A program made the translations under genes and the position numbers. This document shows, piece after piece, positions 1-8,385 of a stretch of DNA of 64,000 nucleotides. Origin of the DNA: Lysobacteraceae bacterium 2PB (GTDB lineage Bacteria > Pseudomonadota > Gammaproteobacteria > Xanthomonadales > Xanthomonadaceae); NCBI GenBank assembly GCA_005502915.1, contig SCMT01000014.1:28591-92590 (forward strand), written 5' to 3'. Numbering within the stretch: position 1 is the first letter of the stretch; each line of letters starts with the position of its first letter. The notes under the pieces are model-generated. The model did not search any database. It saw only the letters and a list, made by a program, of their open reading frames with translations, and was not told the origin of the DNA.

Positions 1-117
1 GTCGCCCTTGCGCTCGACATCGAAGGGGTGTTCGTAGACCGCCAGGATCTCGGCAGCGGCGGCATTGGCGATGGCGATCACGCCTTCGCGGATCGACTCA
101 TCGAGCAGCATGGGCAT
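1..117 (-). CDS. cysQ: 3'(2'),5'-bisphosphate nucleotidase CysQ, N-terminal fragment
   Basis: Only the first 39 codons are inside the window; the gene runs off the left edge. Reading leftward from ATG at 117 gives MPMLLDESIREG and then VYEHPFDVERKGD, which matches the start of CysQ/inositol-monophosphatase-type phosphatases (a conserved xVxxKxD motif follows the first helix). CysQ removes the 3'-phosphate from PAP, a by-product of sulfate assimilation. The start overlaps the 3' end of nudE by 20 bases, so the two are probably co-transcribed. A second in-frame ATG lies at 111. The call rests on a short stretch. Confidence 0.7.
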   Translation of the reverse strand, partial: MPMLLDESIREGVIAIANAAAAEILAVYEHPFDVERKGD

Positions 118-673
118 CGGGTGCGTGTCCTCTGGAAAGCAGTTCCCTGACGAGGAAGAGCGCCGCGATCGAGCGCCCTTCCGAGAAATCTTCGGCGAAC
201 ATCAGCTCGTGCAGCGCATCGAGGCGCCAGGGCACGACGTCGAGCGGCTCGGGCTCGTCGCCCGGCAGGCGCTCCTCGTACAGATCGCGGGCCAGCACCA
301 GCACGGTCTCGTGGCCCATGTAGGTCGGCGCCAGGCTCAGGCGGCGCAGCACGGTGAGCGAACGTGCGCCGTAGCCGGCTTCTTCCTTCAGTTCGCGGTT
401 CGCGGCCTGCTCGGGCGTCTCGCCGTCGTCGATCCGGCCCTTGACCAGCCCCAGCTCGTAGCGGTGGGTGCCTGCCGCGTATTCGCGGATCAGCAGCGCG
501 GTGTGGTCATCGAGCATCGGCACCACGATCACCGCGCCGTTGCCCACCGGCGCGACGCGGTGGTAGCGGCGGCGCTCGCCGTTGGAGAACTCCAGGTCCA
601 GTTCCTCGACCACCCGGTCGCCGTCGGCCTGGCGGCGCGTGACCTGGTGGACGATCGGCAGGGGCCGGCTCAT
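98..673 (-). CDS. nudE: ADP compounds hydrolase NudE (Nudix)
   Basis: 191 aa. A full Nudix box is visible around residues 79-101 (G-x5-E-x7-RELKEEAG), giving the Mg-binding loop that hydrolyses nucleoside diphosphates linked to another moiety; NudE acts on ADP-ribose, NADH and similar ADP compounds. Length and the pairing with cysQ fit NudE rather than a generic Nudix protein. The start at 673 leaves only about 40 bases to the divergent bioA, so the two promoters must be nearly back to back. Confidence 0.88.
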   Translation of the reverse strand: MSRPLPIVHQVTRRQADGDRVVEELDLEFSNGERRRYHRVAPVGNGAVIVVPMLDDHTALLIREYAAGTHRYELGLVKGRIDDGETPEQAANRELKEEAGYGARSLTVLRRLSLAPTYMGHETVLVLARDLYEERLPGDEPEPLDVVPWRLDALHELMFAEDFSEGRSIAALFLVRELLSRGHAPDAHAAR

Positions 674-702
674 GCGGCCACCGGGCGGGCGGCGGGACGG
701 GC

Positions 703-708
703 GATAAT
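703..708 (+). promoter_or_regulatory. putative -10 box of bioA (leaderless transcript)
   Basis: GATAAT (5 of 6 match to TATAAT) sits 6 nt before the ATG at 715. There is no Shine-Dalgarno sequence in between. If this box is used, transcription would begin at or next to the start codon, giving a leaderless mRNA. No clear -35 is visible. Inferred from spacing only. Confidence 0.4.
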
Positions 709-714
709 GTGGGG

Positions 715-2124
715 ATGACGAGGCATCCCAAGATCATAAACGACCACGACGCCGACCACTGGCGCGCGCGCGATCTCGACGTGCTCTGGCACCCCTGCAC
801 CCAGATGCGCGAACACCCCCACGCCCTGCCCCTGCTGCCGGTGGCGTACGGCGAAGGCGCCTGGCTGGTCGGCCATGACGGCCGTCGGACCCTGGACGCG
901 GTCAGCAGCTGGTGGACGAACATCCACGGCCACGCCGAACCGCGCATCGCCGAGGCCATCGGCCGCCAGGCGCGCACGCTGGAGCAGGTCATCCTGGCCG
1001 GGTTCTCGCACGCCCCAGCCGTCGAACTGGCCGAACGCCTGCTCGCCGTGGCCCCGCGCCAGCCGGGTCGCGCACCGCTGGCCAAGGTCTTCTATGCCGA
1101 CAACGGCTCGGCCGGCGTCGAAGTGGCGCTGAAGATGGCCTTCCACTGGTACCGCAACCGCGGTGACGAGCCGAATCGCACCAAGTTCGTCGCTCTGACC
1201 AACAGCTACCACGGCGAGACCGTCGGCGCGCTGTCGGTCGGCGACATCCCGCTGTACCGCCGCGTCTACGCGCCGCTGCTGCTGGACGTGCTGTTCGCGC
1301 CCTCGCCCGACGCCTTCGGCGCGCGCACGCCGGCCCAGGCCGCGCAGTGCGCCGAGGACGCCGCCGACGCCCTCGCCCGGCTGCTCGACGAACACCCGGG
1401 CGAGGTCTGCGCGCTGATCCTCGAACCGCGCCTGCAGTGCGCCGGCGGCATGCGGATGCACGATCCCGTCTACCTCAAGCGTGTCCGCGACCTGTGCGAC
1501 GTGCACGGCGTGTTCCTGATCGCCGACGAGATCGCCACCGGCTTCGGCCGCACCGGCACGCTGTTCGCCTTCGAGCAGGCAGGGGTGATGCCCGACCTGA
1601 TGTGCGTGTCGAAGGGCCTCACCGGCGGCTTCCTGCCGCTGGCTGCGGTGCTGACGACGCAGCAGATCTACGAGGGCTTCCTCGACGATTCGCGCGAACG
1701 CGCCTTCCTGCATTCGCACAGCTACAGCGGCAACCCGCTGGCCTGCGCCGCCGCGCTGGCCTCGCTGGACATCCTCGAAGGCGACGACGTGATCGCGCGC
1801 AACCGCGTCACCGCGAACAAGATGGGCGAACTCGCATCCTCGTTCGCGGCGAACCCGCTGGTCGCCGAAGTGCGCCAGGCGGGGATGGTCGTCGCGATCG
1901 AGCTGCATCCCGAGCCGGAGAACCGCGACGACGGCCACGCGGTCGAGATCGCCGGGCGTCGCGGCCTGCGCATGTACCGCACCGCGCTCGACCACGGCGT
2001 GCTGCTGCGCCCGCTCGGCGACGTGCTGTACTGGATGCCGCCCTACTGCGTCGACGACGCGCAGCTCGCGCAGATCGCCGATGCCACGCATGCATGTCTT
2101 CAGGAGGCTGCCCGATGCGCCTGA
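715..2124 (+). CDS. bioA: adenosylmethionine--8-amino-7-oxononanoate aminotransferase BioA
   Basis: About 469 aa class III PLP aminotransferase that makes 7,8-diaminopelargonate in biotin synthesis with SAM as amino donor. Visible family marks are WHPCTQM near the N-terminus, SSWWTNIHGH, FYADNGSAGVE, NSYHGETVGA, the PLP-region DEIATGFGRTG and the lysine in SKGLTGGFLPL. A GTG at 709 in the same frame is an alternative start; 715 is preferred because the -10-like box is so close. The end overlaps rsmE by 10 bases, which implies one transcript. Confidence 0.95.
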   Translation: MTRHPKIINDHDADHWRARDLDVLWHPCTQMREHPHALPLLPVAYGEGAWLVGHDGRRTLDAVSSWWTNIHGHAEPRIAEAIGRQARTLEQVILAGFSHAPAVELAERLLAVAPRQPGRAPLAKVFYADNGSAGVEVALKMAFHWYRNRGDEPNRTKFVALTNSYHGETVGALSVGDIPLYRRVYAPLLLDVLFAPSPDAFGARTPAQAAQCAEDAADALARLLDEHPGEVCALILEPRLQCAGGMRMHDPVYLKRVRDLCDVHGVFLIADEIATGFGRTGTLFAFEQAGVMPDLMCVSKGLTGGFLPLAAVLTTQQIYEGFLDDSRERAFLHSHSYSGNPLACAAALASLDILEGDDVIARNRVTANKMGELASSFAANPLVAEVRQAGMVVAIELHPEPENRDDGHAVEIAGRRGLRMYRTALDHGVLLRPLGDVLYWMPPYCVDDAQLAQIADATHACLQEAARCA

Positions 2125-2846
2125 CCCGAGTCTTCGTCGACCAGCCGCTCGCGCCCGGCGCGCGCGTGACCCTGCCCGAGAGCGCTGCCACGCACCTTGT
2201 GCGCGTGCTGCGCCTGCGCGAAGGCGAGGCCTGCGTGCTGTTCAACGGCGACGGCCACGACTACGACGCCACGCTGGCGACCGTGACCAAGCGCGGCGTC
2301 GATGCCGAAGTCGGCGGCGTACGCGCGATCGACAACGAATCGCCGCTGCGCCTCGTGCTGCTGCAGGGCATCGCCCGTGGCGAGAAGATGGACCTGATCC
2401 TGCAGAAGGCCACGGAGCTGGGCGTGTCGGCCATCGCACCGGTATTCGCCGATCGCACCGAGGTCCGGCTCGACGGCGAGCGTCTCGACAAGCGCATGGC
2501 GCACTGGCGCAGCGTCGTGACCTCGGCCTGCGAACAGAGCGGCCGCGCGCGCATTCCCGAGCTGCTGCCGGCGCGTGGGCTGGGCGAAGCCGCTGCGGCG
2601 CTGGAGGCCGGTGCGCTCAAGCTCACCCTCGATCCGCAGGGCGAGCATCGCTTCGAGACCCTGGCTAAGCCCGCAGGCGCGGTGGTGATCGGCATCGGTC
2701 CCGAAGGCGGCTGGTCCGCGAAGGATCGCGAACTGCTCGCGCAGCACGGCTTCACCGGCCTGCGCCTCGGCCCGCGCGTGCTGCGCACCGAAACCGCCGG
2801 CCTCGCCGCCATCGCCGCGATGCAGGCGCGGTTCGGGGATCTCTGA
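2115..2846 (+). CDS. rsmE: 16S rRNA (uracil-1498-N3)-methyltransferase RsmE
   Basis: 243 aa SPOUT-class methyltransferase that methylates U1498 of 16S rRNA. The N-terminal PUA-like part (MRLTRVFVD, LVRVLRLREGE) is followed by the C-terminal SAM-binding knot with IGPEGGW and LGPRVLRTETA, both family hallmarks. The start at 2115 has an AGGAGG Shine-Dalgarno at 2102-2107 and overlaps the end of bioA, so translation is probably coupled. Length is normal for the family. Confidence 0.95.
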   Translation: MRLTRVFVDQPLAPGARVTLPESAATHLVRVLRLREGEACVLFNGDGHDYDATLATVTKRGVDAEVGGVRAIDNESPLRLVLLQGIARGEKMDLILQKATELGVSAIAPVFADRTEVRLDGERLDKRMAHWRSVVTSACEQSGRARIPELLPARGLGEAAAALEAGALKLTLDPQGEHRFETLAKPAGAVVIGIGPEGGWSAKDRELLAQHGFTGLRLGPRVLRTETAGLAAIAAMQARFGDL

Positions 2847-2874
2847 CGCATCGCCCGAACGCGGATGCATCGCC

Positions 2875-2953
2875 TGTAGAGCGGAGCTTGCTCCGCTCAT
2901 GCTTTTCCCGGAAGAAGCGAGGAAGAAGCGAGCGGAGCAAGCTCCGCTCTACA
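2875..2953. repeat. GTAG-type REP pair (SMAG-like inverted repeat)
   Basis: Two perfect 23-base arms (2875-2897 and 2931-2953) in inverted orientation around a 33-base spacer. Each arm starts with TGTAGAGCGG and is itself a short palindrome (GCGGAGC TT GCTCCGC). This matches the GTAG class of repetitive extragenic palindromes known from Stenotrophomonas and Xanthomonas, normally mobilised by RAYT transposases; none is encoded here. It can fold into a long hairpin behind rsmE. Confidence 0.85.
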
Positions 2954-3045
2954 AGAACCGTGGGTCGCGGACAACAGCATTCCGCGTGGGAAACGCTCCG
3001 CCTGCTAGCATCGCGACATCGCATGCCCCCAGGACGACGCCCGCC

Positions 3046-3516
3046 ATGCCCGTGACCACCCGACGCGCCACACTGGACGACCTCGACGCGCTGGCGCCGC
3101 TGTTCGCCGACTACCGCACGTTCTATTCGATGACGCCCGACCACGACACCGCGCGGCGCTTCCTGCACGAACGCCTGTCGCGCGGCGAATCGGTGGTCTT
3201 CCTCGCCGAACTCGATGGCAGGCCCGCCGGCTTCACCCAGCTCTACCCGATGTTCTCCTCGGTGCGCGCGCAGCGCACCTTCATCCTCAACGACCTGTTC
3301 GTCGCCACGCACGCGCGCCGCAACGGCGTGGCGCAGGCACTGCTCTCGGCGGCGGCGAACTTCGGCCGCGAGGCCGGCGCGATCCGCCTCGAACTGGAGA
3401 CCATGCCCGACAACCACGCCGCGCAGGCGCTGTATCGCGCGGAAGGCTGGGTGCAGTACGACGAGACCCTGCGCTTCCAGCTGCCACTCGCGCAGACCTG
3501 GAGCGACGACGCATGA
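3046..3516 (+). CDS. GNAT family N-acetyltransferase
   Basis: 156 aa. The fold is recognisable from the order of motifs: the N-terminal TTRRATLDDLDALAPLF, the FILNDLFVATHARRNGVAQALL block (the R/Q-x-x-G-x-A acetyl-CoA loop) and the closing LETMPDNHAAQALYRAEGW typical of the C-terminal strand-helix. The acceptor substrate cannot be read from sequence. ATG 3046 is chosen because it starts at the conserved first strand; the frame is open further upstream, but that would run into the REP hairpin. The end overlaps the next gene by ATGA. Confidence 0.85.
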   Translation: MPVTTRRATLDDLDALAPLFADYRTFYSMTPDHDTARRFLHERLSRGESVVFLAELDGRPAGFTQLYPMFSSVRAQRTFILNDLFVATHARRNGVAQALLSAAANFGREAGAIRLELETMPDNHAAQALYRAEGWVQYDETLRFQLPLAQTWSDDA

Positions 3517-3899
3517 GCCACGCAGCGCATGCCGGCAGCTGCCTCTGCGGCAGCGTCCGCTACCGCGTCGAGGGCGGCTTCCAGCGGGTCACGCACTGCC
3601 ACTGTTCGATGTGCCGCAAGAGCCACGGCGCCGCGTTCGCGACCTACGCCACGGTGTCGACGTTGCAACTGTCCATCGAAGACGAAAGCGGTGCGCTGAC
3701 GTGGTATTGCTCCTCGCCCACCGCCGAGCGCGGCTTCTGCACCGGCTGCGGCGCCTCGCTGTTCTGGCGCGACGAGGCCCGCGAACCCGGCCTGGTCGCG
3801 TTCTCGCTGGGGACGGTGGATACGCCGATCGGCCAGATCGAGATCCGGGATATCTTTGTGGAGTCGCGGGCGGATTGGCATCCCATGCCCATTGAATGA
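3513..3899 (+). CDS. GFA/CENP-V family zinc protein
   Basis: 128 aa, the usual size for a single glutathione-dependent formaldehyde-activating (GFA)-like domain. Paired cysteines for zinc are visible: GSCLCGSVRY near the start, HCHCSMCRKSHG about 20 residues later and GFCTGCGASLFW near residue 72. The family name comes from a formaldehyde-glutathione enzyme, but most small members have no proven reaction. The start codon overlaps the stop of the acetyltransferase, so the two form a small operon. Confidence 0.85.
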   Translation: MSHAAHAGSCLCGSVRYRVEGGFQRVTHCHCSMCRKSHGAAFATYATVSTLQLSIEDESGALTWYCSSPTAERGFCTGCGASLFWRDEAREPGLVAFSLGTVDTPIGQIEIRDIFVESRADWHPMPIE

Positions 3900-3911
3900 A
3901 GAGTGAAACGC

Positions 3912-4283
3912 ATGCCTGTTCTCGTTTGGGATCCGATTGAAATGATGCGGCTGCTCGGTATTCCGACCGTCGAGGAAGATGGCATTTGGCATCAGTTCTG
4001 CATCGAACAGCATTCACTTCGCCTGCAGGTCACAATATGGACGTACGACAGAGATATCGAACTTCTGCTCTGGTCCACGCCGCTACCTGATCCCGTCCTG
4101 CGCTACACGCTGCTGGGCAGCCCGGGGCTGCGCATCATTTCCGACAAGCGAGGCGAATTCATCGAATTTGCTGCAGCAAACACGTTCACTGGCAGATACG
4201 ACGGCGTTTCCGTCATCCCGTACGGACTCCGACTCTGGGTCGAACCACAAATCCGCATCGAACCTTTTTCATATCCTGCCTGA
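3912..4283 (+). CDS. hypothetical protein, about 123 aa
   Basis: Not recognised. The protein reads MPVLVWDPIEMMRLLGI and is rich in aromatic and hydrophobic residues, with no signal peptide and no clear membrane span. ATG 3912 has a GAAGAG about 8 bases upstream; an in-frame GTG at 3903 is possible. Base composition is visibly less GC-rich than its neighbours, with many A/T-ending codons, which suggests a recently acquired or weakly selected gene. It follows the GFA gene by 12 bases and may share its transcript. Confidence 0.6.
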   Translation: MPVLVWDPIEMMRLLGIPTVEEDGIWHQFCIEQHSLRLQVTIWTYDRDIELLLWSTPLPDPVLRYTLLGSPGLRIISDKRGEFIEFAAANTFTGRYDGVSVIPYGLRLWVEPQIRIEPFSYPA

Positions 4284-4301
4284 TCGAGGGCACAACACCC
4301 C

Positions 4302-4820
4302 ATGACCGCCCAATCCAACCTCATCCCCCTGTCCCTCTGCGTCCTCACCGTGTCGGACACCCGCACGCTGGCGGAGGACAGTTCCGGTGGCTATCTCGCC
4401 GAGGCGCTGGTCGAGGCGGGCCATCGACTGCATGAGCGCGCGCTGCTGCCGGACGACCGCTACCGGCTGCGGGCGCAGGTGTCGATCTGGATCGCGGATC
4501 CGGCGGTCGACGGCATCCTGGTGACCGGGGGGACCGGCTTCACCGGCCGCGACTCGACACCAGAGGCCCTGCTGCCGCTGCTGGACAAGGAGATGCCCGG
4601 CTTCGGCGAGCTGTTCCGGGCGATCAGCTACGAGGAGATCGGCACCTCGACCCTGCAGTCGCGGGCGTTCGCAGGGCTGGCCAACGGCACCTTCCTGTTC
4701 GCCCTGCCCGGCTCCACCTCGGCCTGCCGCACCGCCTGGGAGAAGATCGTCCGCGCCCAGCTCGACGCGCGCACGAAACCGTGCAACCTTGCCACCCTGC
4801 GGCCCCGCCTCAAGGAGTAA
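4302..4820 (+). CDS. moaB: molybdenum cofactor biosynthesis protein MoaB
   Basis: 172 aa MoaB/Mog-type MPT-binding protein. The key motifs are [15 protein letters not shown] at the N-terminus, [17 protein letters not shown] in the middle and [14 protein letters not shown] near the end, in the right order and at the right length. It acts in molybdopterin adenylylation/insertion. No other moa genes are in the window. It is followed 4 bases later by a small DNA-binding gene, so they are likely co-transcribed. Confidence 0.93.
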   Translation: MTAQSNLIPLSLCVLTVSDTRTLAEDSSGGYLAEALVEAGHRLHERALLPDDRYRLRAQVSIWIADPAVDGILVTGGTGFTGRDSTPEALLPLLDKEMPGFGELFRAISYEEIGTSTLQSRAFAGLANGTFLFALPGSTSACRTAWEKIVRAQLDARTKPCNLATLRPRLKE

Positions 4821-4823
4821 GCC

Positions 4824-5213
4824 ATGCCGATCGGCAACACCCTGCGCCTGCTGACCAAGGCCACCGGCCTGTCGGTCACCGACCTCGCCACCGCCATCCC
4901 GCGCGCCGGCGCCAGCACCGTCAGCGCCTGGCTGAAGGACGAGAAGATGCCCGGCCGCGACCAGATCGACGCCCTCGCCCGCACCTTCGGCGTCCCCGCC
5001 GGCGCACTGCTGGCCGAAGTCGCCAGCACCCTCGACCCCACCCGCACCAAGGGCGAACACGCGCTGCTCGCCGCCTACCGCGCGCTCAATACCAAACAGC
5101 AGGGCGCGCTGCTGGAAGTCGCGAAGAGCATGGCCGCCGGTGCGCGGCCGGAAGAAGCGCCGGCGAAGCCTGCGCGCAAGCGGGCGGCGAGCAAACGCAC
5201 GAAGCGCAGCTGA
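4824..5213 (+). CDS. XRE-type helix-turn-helix protein with basic tail
   Basis: 129 aa. The first 65 residues form a Cro/CI-type fold (NTLRLLTKATGLSVTDLATAIPRAGASTVSAWLKDEKMPG, then DQIDALARTFGVPAGALLAE). After a helical stretch the last 20 residues are a Lys/Ala/Arg tail of the kind that adds non-specific DNA affinity. Target genes are unknown. It starts 4 bases after moaB and is followed by a long perfect inverted repeat. Confidence 0.7.
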   Translation: MPIGNTLRLLTKATGLSVTDLATAIPRAGASTVSAWLKDEKMPGRDQIDALARTFGVPAGALLAEVASTLDPTRTKGEHALLAAYRALNTKQQGALLEVAKSMAAGARPEEAPAKPARKRAASKRTKRS

Positions 5214-5220
5214 AAATCCC

Positions 5221-5331
5221 TGTCATCCCGACACTCGCGAAAGCGAGTGGAGGGACCTTCTTTCATCGCCATCGCGGGTTCAAACGCAAAAGCAGATTCC
5301 TCCACTCGCTTTCGCGAGTGTCGGGATGACA
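5221..5331. repeat. perfect 33-bp intergenic inverted repeat
   Basis: Arms 5221-5253 and 5299-5331 are exact reverse complements, separated by 45 bases. Each arm contains its own smaller palindrome (CACTCGC GAAA GCGAGTG). The design is the same as the REP pair at 2875 but the sequence is unrelated, so it looks like a second REP family. It lies between the XRE gene and ppk2 and could act as a processing or termination structure. Confidence 0.85.
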
Positions 5332-5360
5332 GTAGAACTGCCCATCATCGGAATCACCCC

Positions 5361-6143
5361 ATGACCAAACCCGAAAAGCTCAAGCGCAAGGACTACGAGG
5401 AACGCCTGGAACCGCTGCAGCGCGAGCTGGCGTCGATGGCTCGCTGGGCTGCGCACACGAACCAGCGCATCCTCGTCGTCATCGAGGGCCGCGACACCGC
5501 CGGCAAGGGTGGCGTGATCGATGCGATCACCGCGCACATCAACCCGCGCCAGTGCCGTACCGTCGCCCTGCCGAAGCCGAGCGAGCGCGAGCGCAGCCAG
5601 TGGTATTTCCAGCGCTACGTGCCGCACCTGCCCGCCGCCGGCGAGATCGTGCTGTTCGACCGCAGCTGGTACAACCGCGCCGGCGTCGAGAAGGTCATGG
5701 GCTTCGCCGACGACAGGCAGGTGAAGGCGTTCCTGAAGCAGGCGCCGGTGTTCGAGAAGATGCTGGTCGACGACGGCATCCTGCTGTTCAAGTACTGGCT
5801 GTGCTGCGACCAGGACGAGCAGGAAAAACGCTTCGCCGAACGCCGCGAAGACCCGCTCAAGGGCTGGAAGCTGTCGCCGATCGACATCGAGGCCCGCGCG
5901 AAGTATGACGAGTACACGAAGGCGCGTGAGGCCATGCTCAAGGCCACGCACACCGACTACGCGCCCTGGACGCTCGTCGATTTCAACGACCAGAAGCGCG
6001 GCCGGCTCACGATGATCCGCGACCTGCTCGACCGCCTGCCCGACACGCAGGTCAAGCCGGAACCGGTGGAGTTCCCGCCGCTGCCCGGAAAGCCGAAGCA
6101 GGAACGCTATTCGGTGGTGAAGCCGCTGCCGGTTGTCGAATGA
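5361..6143 (+). CDS. ppk2: polyphosphate kinase 2 (PPK2 family)
   Basis: 260 aa single-domain PPK2, which moves phosphate between polyphosphate and nucleotides. The Walker A is EGRDTAGKGG (about residues 42-51), the Walker B-like segment is LFDRSWYNRAGVE (about residue 98), followed by lid-region residues SERERSQWYFQRY upstream and CCDQDEQEKRF downstream. Length fits the single-domain class; donor and acceptor preference cannot be read here. ATG 5361 is taken because it begins just after the inverted repeat. It overlaps the next gene by ATGA. Confidence 0.92.
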   Translation: MTKPEKLKRKDYEERLEPLQRELASMARWAAHTNQRILVVIEGRDTAGKGGVIDAITAHINPRQCRTVALPKPSERERSQWYFQRYVPHLPAAGEIVLFDRSWYNRAGVEKVMGFADDRQVKAFLKQAPVFEKMLVDDGILLFKYWLCCDQDEQEKRFAERREDPLKGWKLSPIDIEARAKYDEYTKAREAMLKATHTDYAPWTLVDFNDQKRGRLTMIRDLLDRLPDTQVKPEPVEFPPLPGKPKQERYSVVKPLPVVE

Positions 6144-6517
6144 ACCCGAATGCGACAGCGGCGATCCCGACCCTGACGTGGTTGCGGATCGTCGAATACG
6201 CTAGCTTCCATGATGTGCCGCGCTCGATGCTCGTGCTGGATCGCGAGATGGCCTTCTGGATTTTCGACAGCGGCTTCGACGATGCCATCGACGACTATTC
6301 CGAGCAGTTGAAGGTCTACCGCATCGGTCACGATGCCGCTGCCGCCCGCGATGCGTTTCGCGTGCGGGATGCCGACGGAAACATCCAGGGATTCGAACCA
6401 CTCGAGACCATCGCCCTGAACCGGTTCGAATTCGACGAAACGCGCCGGAATGCCATCTTCATCCACAAGGGACTGGCCTATCCGAAACGCACGCCGAGTC
6501 GATTCGACCTGCCTTGA
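6140..6517 (+). CDS. hypothetical protein, 125 aa
   Basis: Not recognised. A soluble, acidic protein (WLRIVEYASFHDVPRSML, then LDREMAFWIFDSGFDDAIDDYSE), without signal peptide or membrane span. The even mix of charged and aromatic residues and the tight overlap with ppk2 (ATGA) support a real gene. Its end runs into the hairpin that separates it from convergent fabB. The role may be linked to polyphosphate only by position. Confidence 0.6.
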   Translation: MNPNATAAIPTLTWLRIVEYASFHDVPRSMLVLDREMAFWIFDSGFDDAIDDYSEQLKVYRIGHDAAAARDAFRVRDADGNIQGFEPLETIALNRFEFDETRRNAIFIHKGLAYPKRTPSRFDLP

Positions 6518-6543
6518 GGCGCGGGGTCGTCGACCCGCGCCTC
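6516..6543. terminator. bidirectional hairpin between convergent genes
   Basis: GAGGCGCGGGGTC pairs with GACCCGCGCCTC across a 3-base loop with one bulged G. It sits between the ends of the 125-aa gene (plus) and fabB (minus). There is no U-tract on either side, so efficiency is uncertain. Confidence 0.55.
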
Positions 6544-6549
6544 TATGGC

Positions 6550-7785
6550 TCACACCGCCCGGAACACCAGCGTCGCGTTGGTGCCACCGAAGCCGAAGCT
6601 GTTCGACATCACCGTGCGCAGCGGCGCATCACGCGTTTCGCGCAGCACCGGGTAGCCTTCGACGCGCGGATCGAGCGTCTCGATGTTCGCCGAGCCGGCC
6701 ATGAAACCGTCGCGCAGCATCAGCAGGCTGTAGATCGCCTCATGCACGCTGGCGGCGCCGAGCGAATGGCCGGTGAGCGCCTTGGTCGAGGAGAACGGCG
6801 GAATCGCATCCGCCGCGCCGCCGAAGGCCTCGCGCACCGCTTCTATCTCGATGATGTCGCCCAGCGGCGTCGAGGTGCCGTGCGTGTTGAGGTAGTCGAT
6901 CGTGCCGACCGGCTCGCCGCCGCCTGGGAAACCCTGCATCGCCATGCGCATGCAGCGCACCGCGCCCTCGCCGCTGGGCGCGACCATGTCGGCGCCGTCG
7001 GAGGTCACGCCGTAGCCGACCAGTTCGGCGTGGATGCGCGCGCCGCGCGCCTTCGCGTGTTCGTACTCCTCCAGCACCAGGATGCCGCCGCCGGCACCGA
7101 TGACGAAACCGTCGCGATCGGCGTCGTAGGGGCGCGAGGCACGCTGCGGCGTGTCGTTGAAATGGCTGGAGAGCGCGCCCATCGCGTCGAACTGCACCGA
7201 CAGGCCCCAATGCAGCTCTTCGCCGCCACCGGCCATGACGATGTCCTGTGCGCCGTGGCGGATCAGGTCGGCGGCGGCGCCGATGCAGTGCGCGGAGGTC
7301 GCGCAGGCGGCGGCGATGGTGTAGCTCACGCCCTGGATGCCGAAGGCGGTGGCCAGCGATGCGGAGACGGTCGAGGCCATCGTGCGCGGCACCATGAAGG
7401 CGCCGACCTTGCGCGCGCCCTTGTTGCGCATCAGGTCGCCCGTCTCGATCTGCCAGTGCGCCGAGGCACCGCCGGAACCGGCGATCACGCCGGTGCGCGG
7501 GTTGCGCACCTGCGCCTCGTCGAGGCCAGCATCGGCGATGGCGTCGCGCATCGCGATGTACGCGTATGCGGCGGCGTCGCCCATGAATCGCTTGAGCTTG
7601 CGATCGATCTGCGCATCGAGGTCGATCTTCGGCACGCCCGCGACCTGGCTGCGGAAGCCCTTCTCGGCATACTCGGCGACGGATTCGATGCCGCTGGCGC
7701 CATTGCGCAGCGCGGCGGACACGGTGTCGGCATCGTTGCCGATCGGGGAGACGAGGCCGTAGCCGGTGACGACGACGCGACGCAT
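6550..7785 (-). CDS. fabB: beta-ketoacyl-ACP synthase I FabB
   Basis: 411 aa condensing enzyme (KAS I) that elongates acyl-ACP and, with FabA, keeps the unsaturated branch of fatty acid synthesis going. The Cys-His-His active site is visible: the cysteine in [10 protein letters not shown] (about residue 162), the histidine in [11 protein letters not shown] (about 297) and the histidine in TGHSLGA (about 332). The start abuts the stop of fabA (single shared base at 7785), the standard fabAB operon. Confidence 0.96.
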   Translation of the reverse strand: MRRVVVTGYGLVSPIGNDADTVSAALRNGASGIESVAEYAEKGFRSQVAGVPKIDLDAQIDRKLKRFMGDAAAYAYIAMRDAIADAGLDEAQVRNPRTGVIAGSGGASAHWQIETGDLMRNKGARKVGAFMVPRTMASTVSASLATAFGIQGVSYTIAAACATSAHCIGAAADLIRHGAQDIVMAGGGEELHWGLSVQFDAMGALSSHFNDTPQRASRPYDADRDGFVIGAGGGILVLEEYEHAKARGARIHAELVGYGVTSDGADMVAPSGEGAVRCMRMAMQGFPGGGEPVGTIDYLNTHGTSTPLGDIIEIEAVREAFGGAADAIPPFSSTKALTGHSLGAASVHEAIYSLLMLRDGFMAGSANIETLDPRVEGYPVLRETRDAPLRTVMSNSFGFGGTNATLVFRAV

Positions 7786-8300
7786 CAGAAGCCCTCCACC
7801 GACTGGAACAGGCCCACGCGCAGGCCCTCGGCTTCGTAGATCAGGCGATCATCGACGTAGGTGCGGCCATCGGCGATGACCAGCGCGAGCTTGCCGCGCA
7901 TGACGCGGCGCACGTCGATCTCGTAGCGCACCACCTTCGCGGTGGGCAGCACCTGGCCGGTGAACTTGACGTTGCCGACACCGAGCGCGCGGCCGCGACC
8001 GGGTTCGCCCAGCCACGGCAGGTAGAAGCCCGCGAGTTGCCACATCGCGTCGAGGCCCAGGCAACCGGGCATGACCGGATCGCCTTCGAAATGGCACGCG
8101 AAGAACCAGAGGTCCGGGCGGATGTCCAGTTCCGCCACCAGCAGTCCCTTGCCGTGCGAGCCCCCCTTCTCGTCGATGAGGGTGATGCGGTCGAACATCA
8201 GCATCGGCGGCGCGGGAAGGCGCGCATTGCCGGGGCCGAACACGGTGCCTTGCGAGCAGGCGATGAGTTGCGCGTAATCGAACGAAGCGGGCTGCTGCAT
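7785..8300 (-). CDS. fabA: 3-hydroxydecanoyl-ACP dehydratase/isomerase FabA
   Basis: 171 aa hot-dog fold enzyme that dehydrates 3-hydroxydecanoyl-ACP and isomerises trans-2 to cis-3-decenoyl-ACP, the entry into unsaturated fatty acids. The catalytic His is in [15 protein letters not shown] and the catalytic Asp in LGLDAMWQL. It is first in the fabAB operon. The upstream region 8301-8486 holds an unusual alternating purine-pyrimidine tract with repeated palindromes that may take part in its control. Confidence 0.96.
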   Translation of the reverse strand: MQQPASFDYAQLIACSQGTVFGPGNARLPAPPMLMFDRITLIDEKGGSHGKGLLVAELDIRPDLWFFACHFEGDPVMPGCLGLDAMWQLAGFYLPWLGEPGRGRALGVGNVKFTGQVLPTAKVVRYEIDVRRVMRGKLALVIADGRTYVDDRLIYEAEGLRVGLFQSVEGF

Positions 8301-8385
8301 GTGCGGAGAGCAAGTGGACAGAACTTGCCATTATCGCCATTTTCGCGACGCGGACGGCGCGTCAAACCCCTGTTTTTCCAGCATC

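Noticed and set aside
670..2091. A 473-codon open frame on the minus strand
   Set aside because: Antisense to bioA, whose identity is certain. No family marks in the opposite frame.
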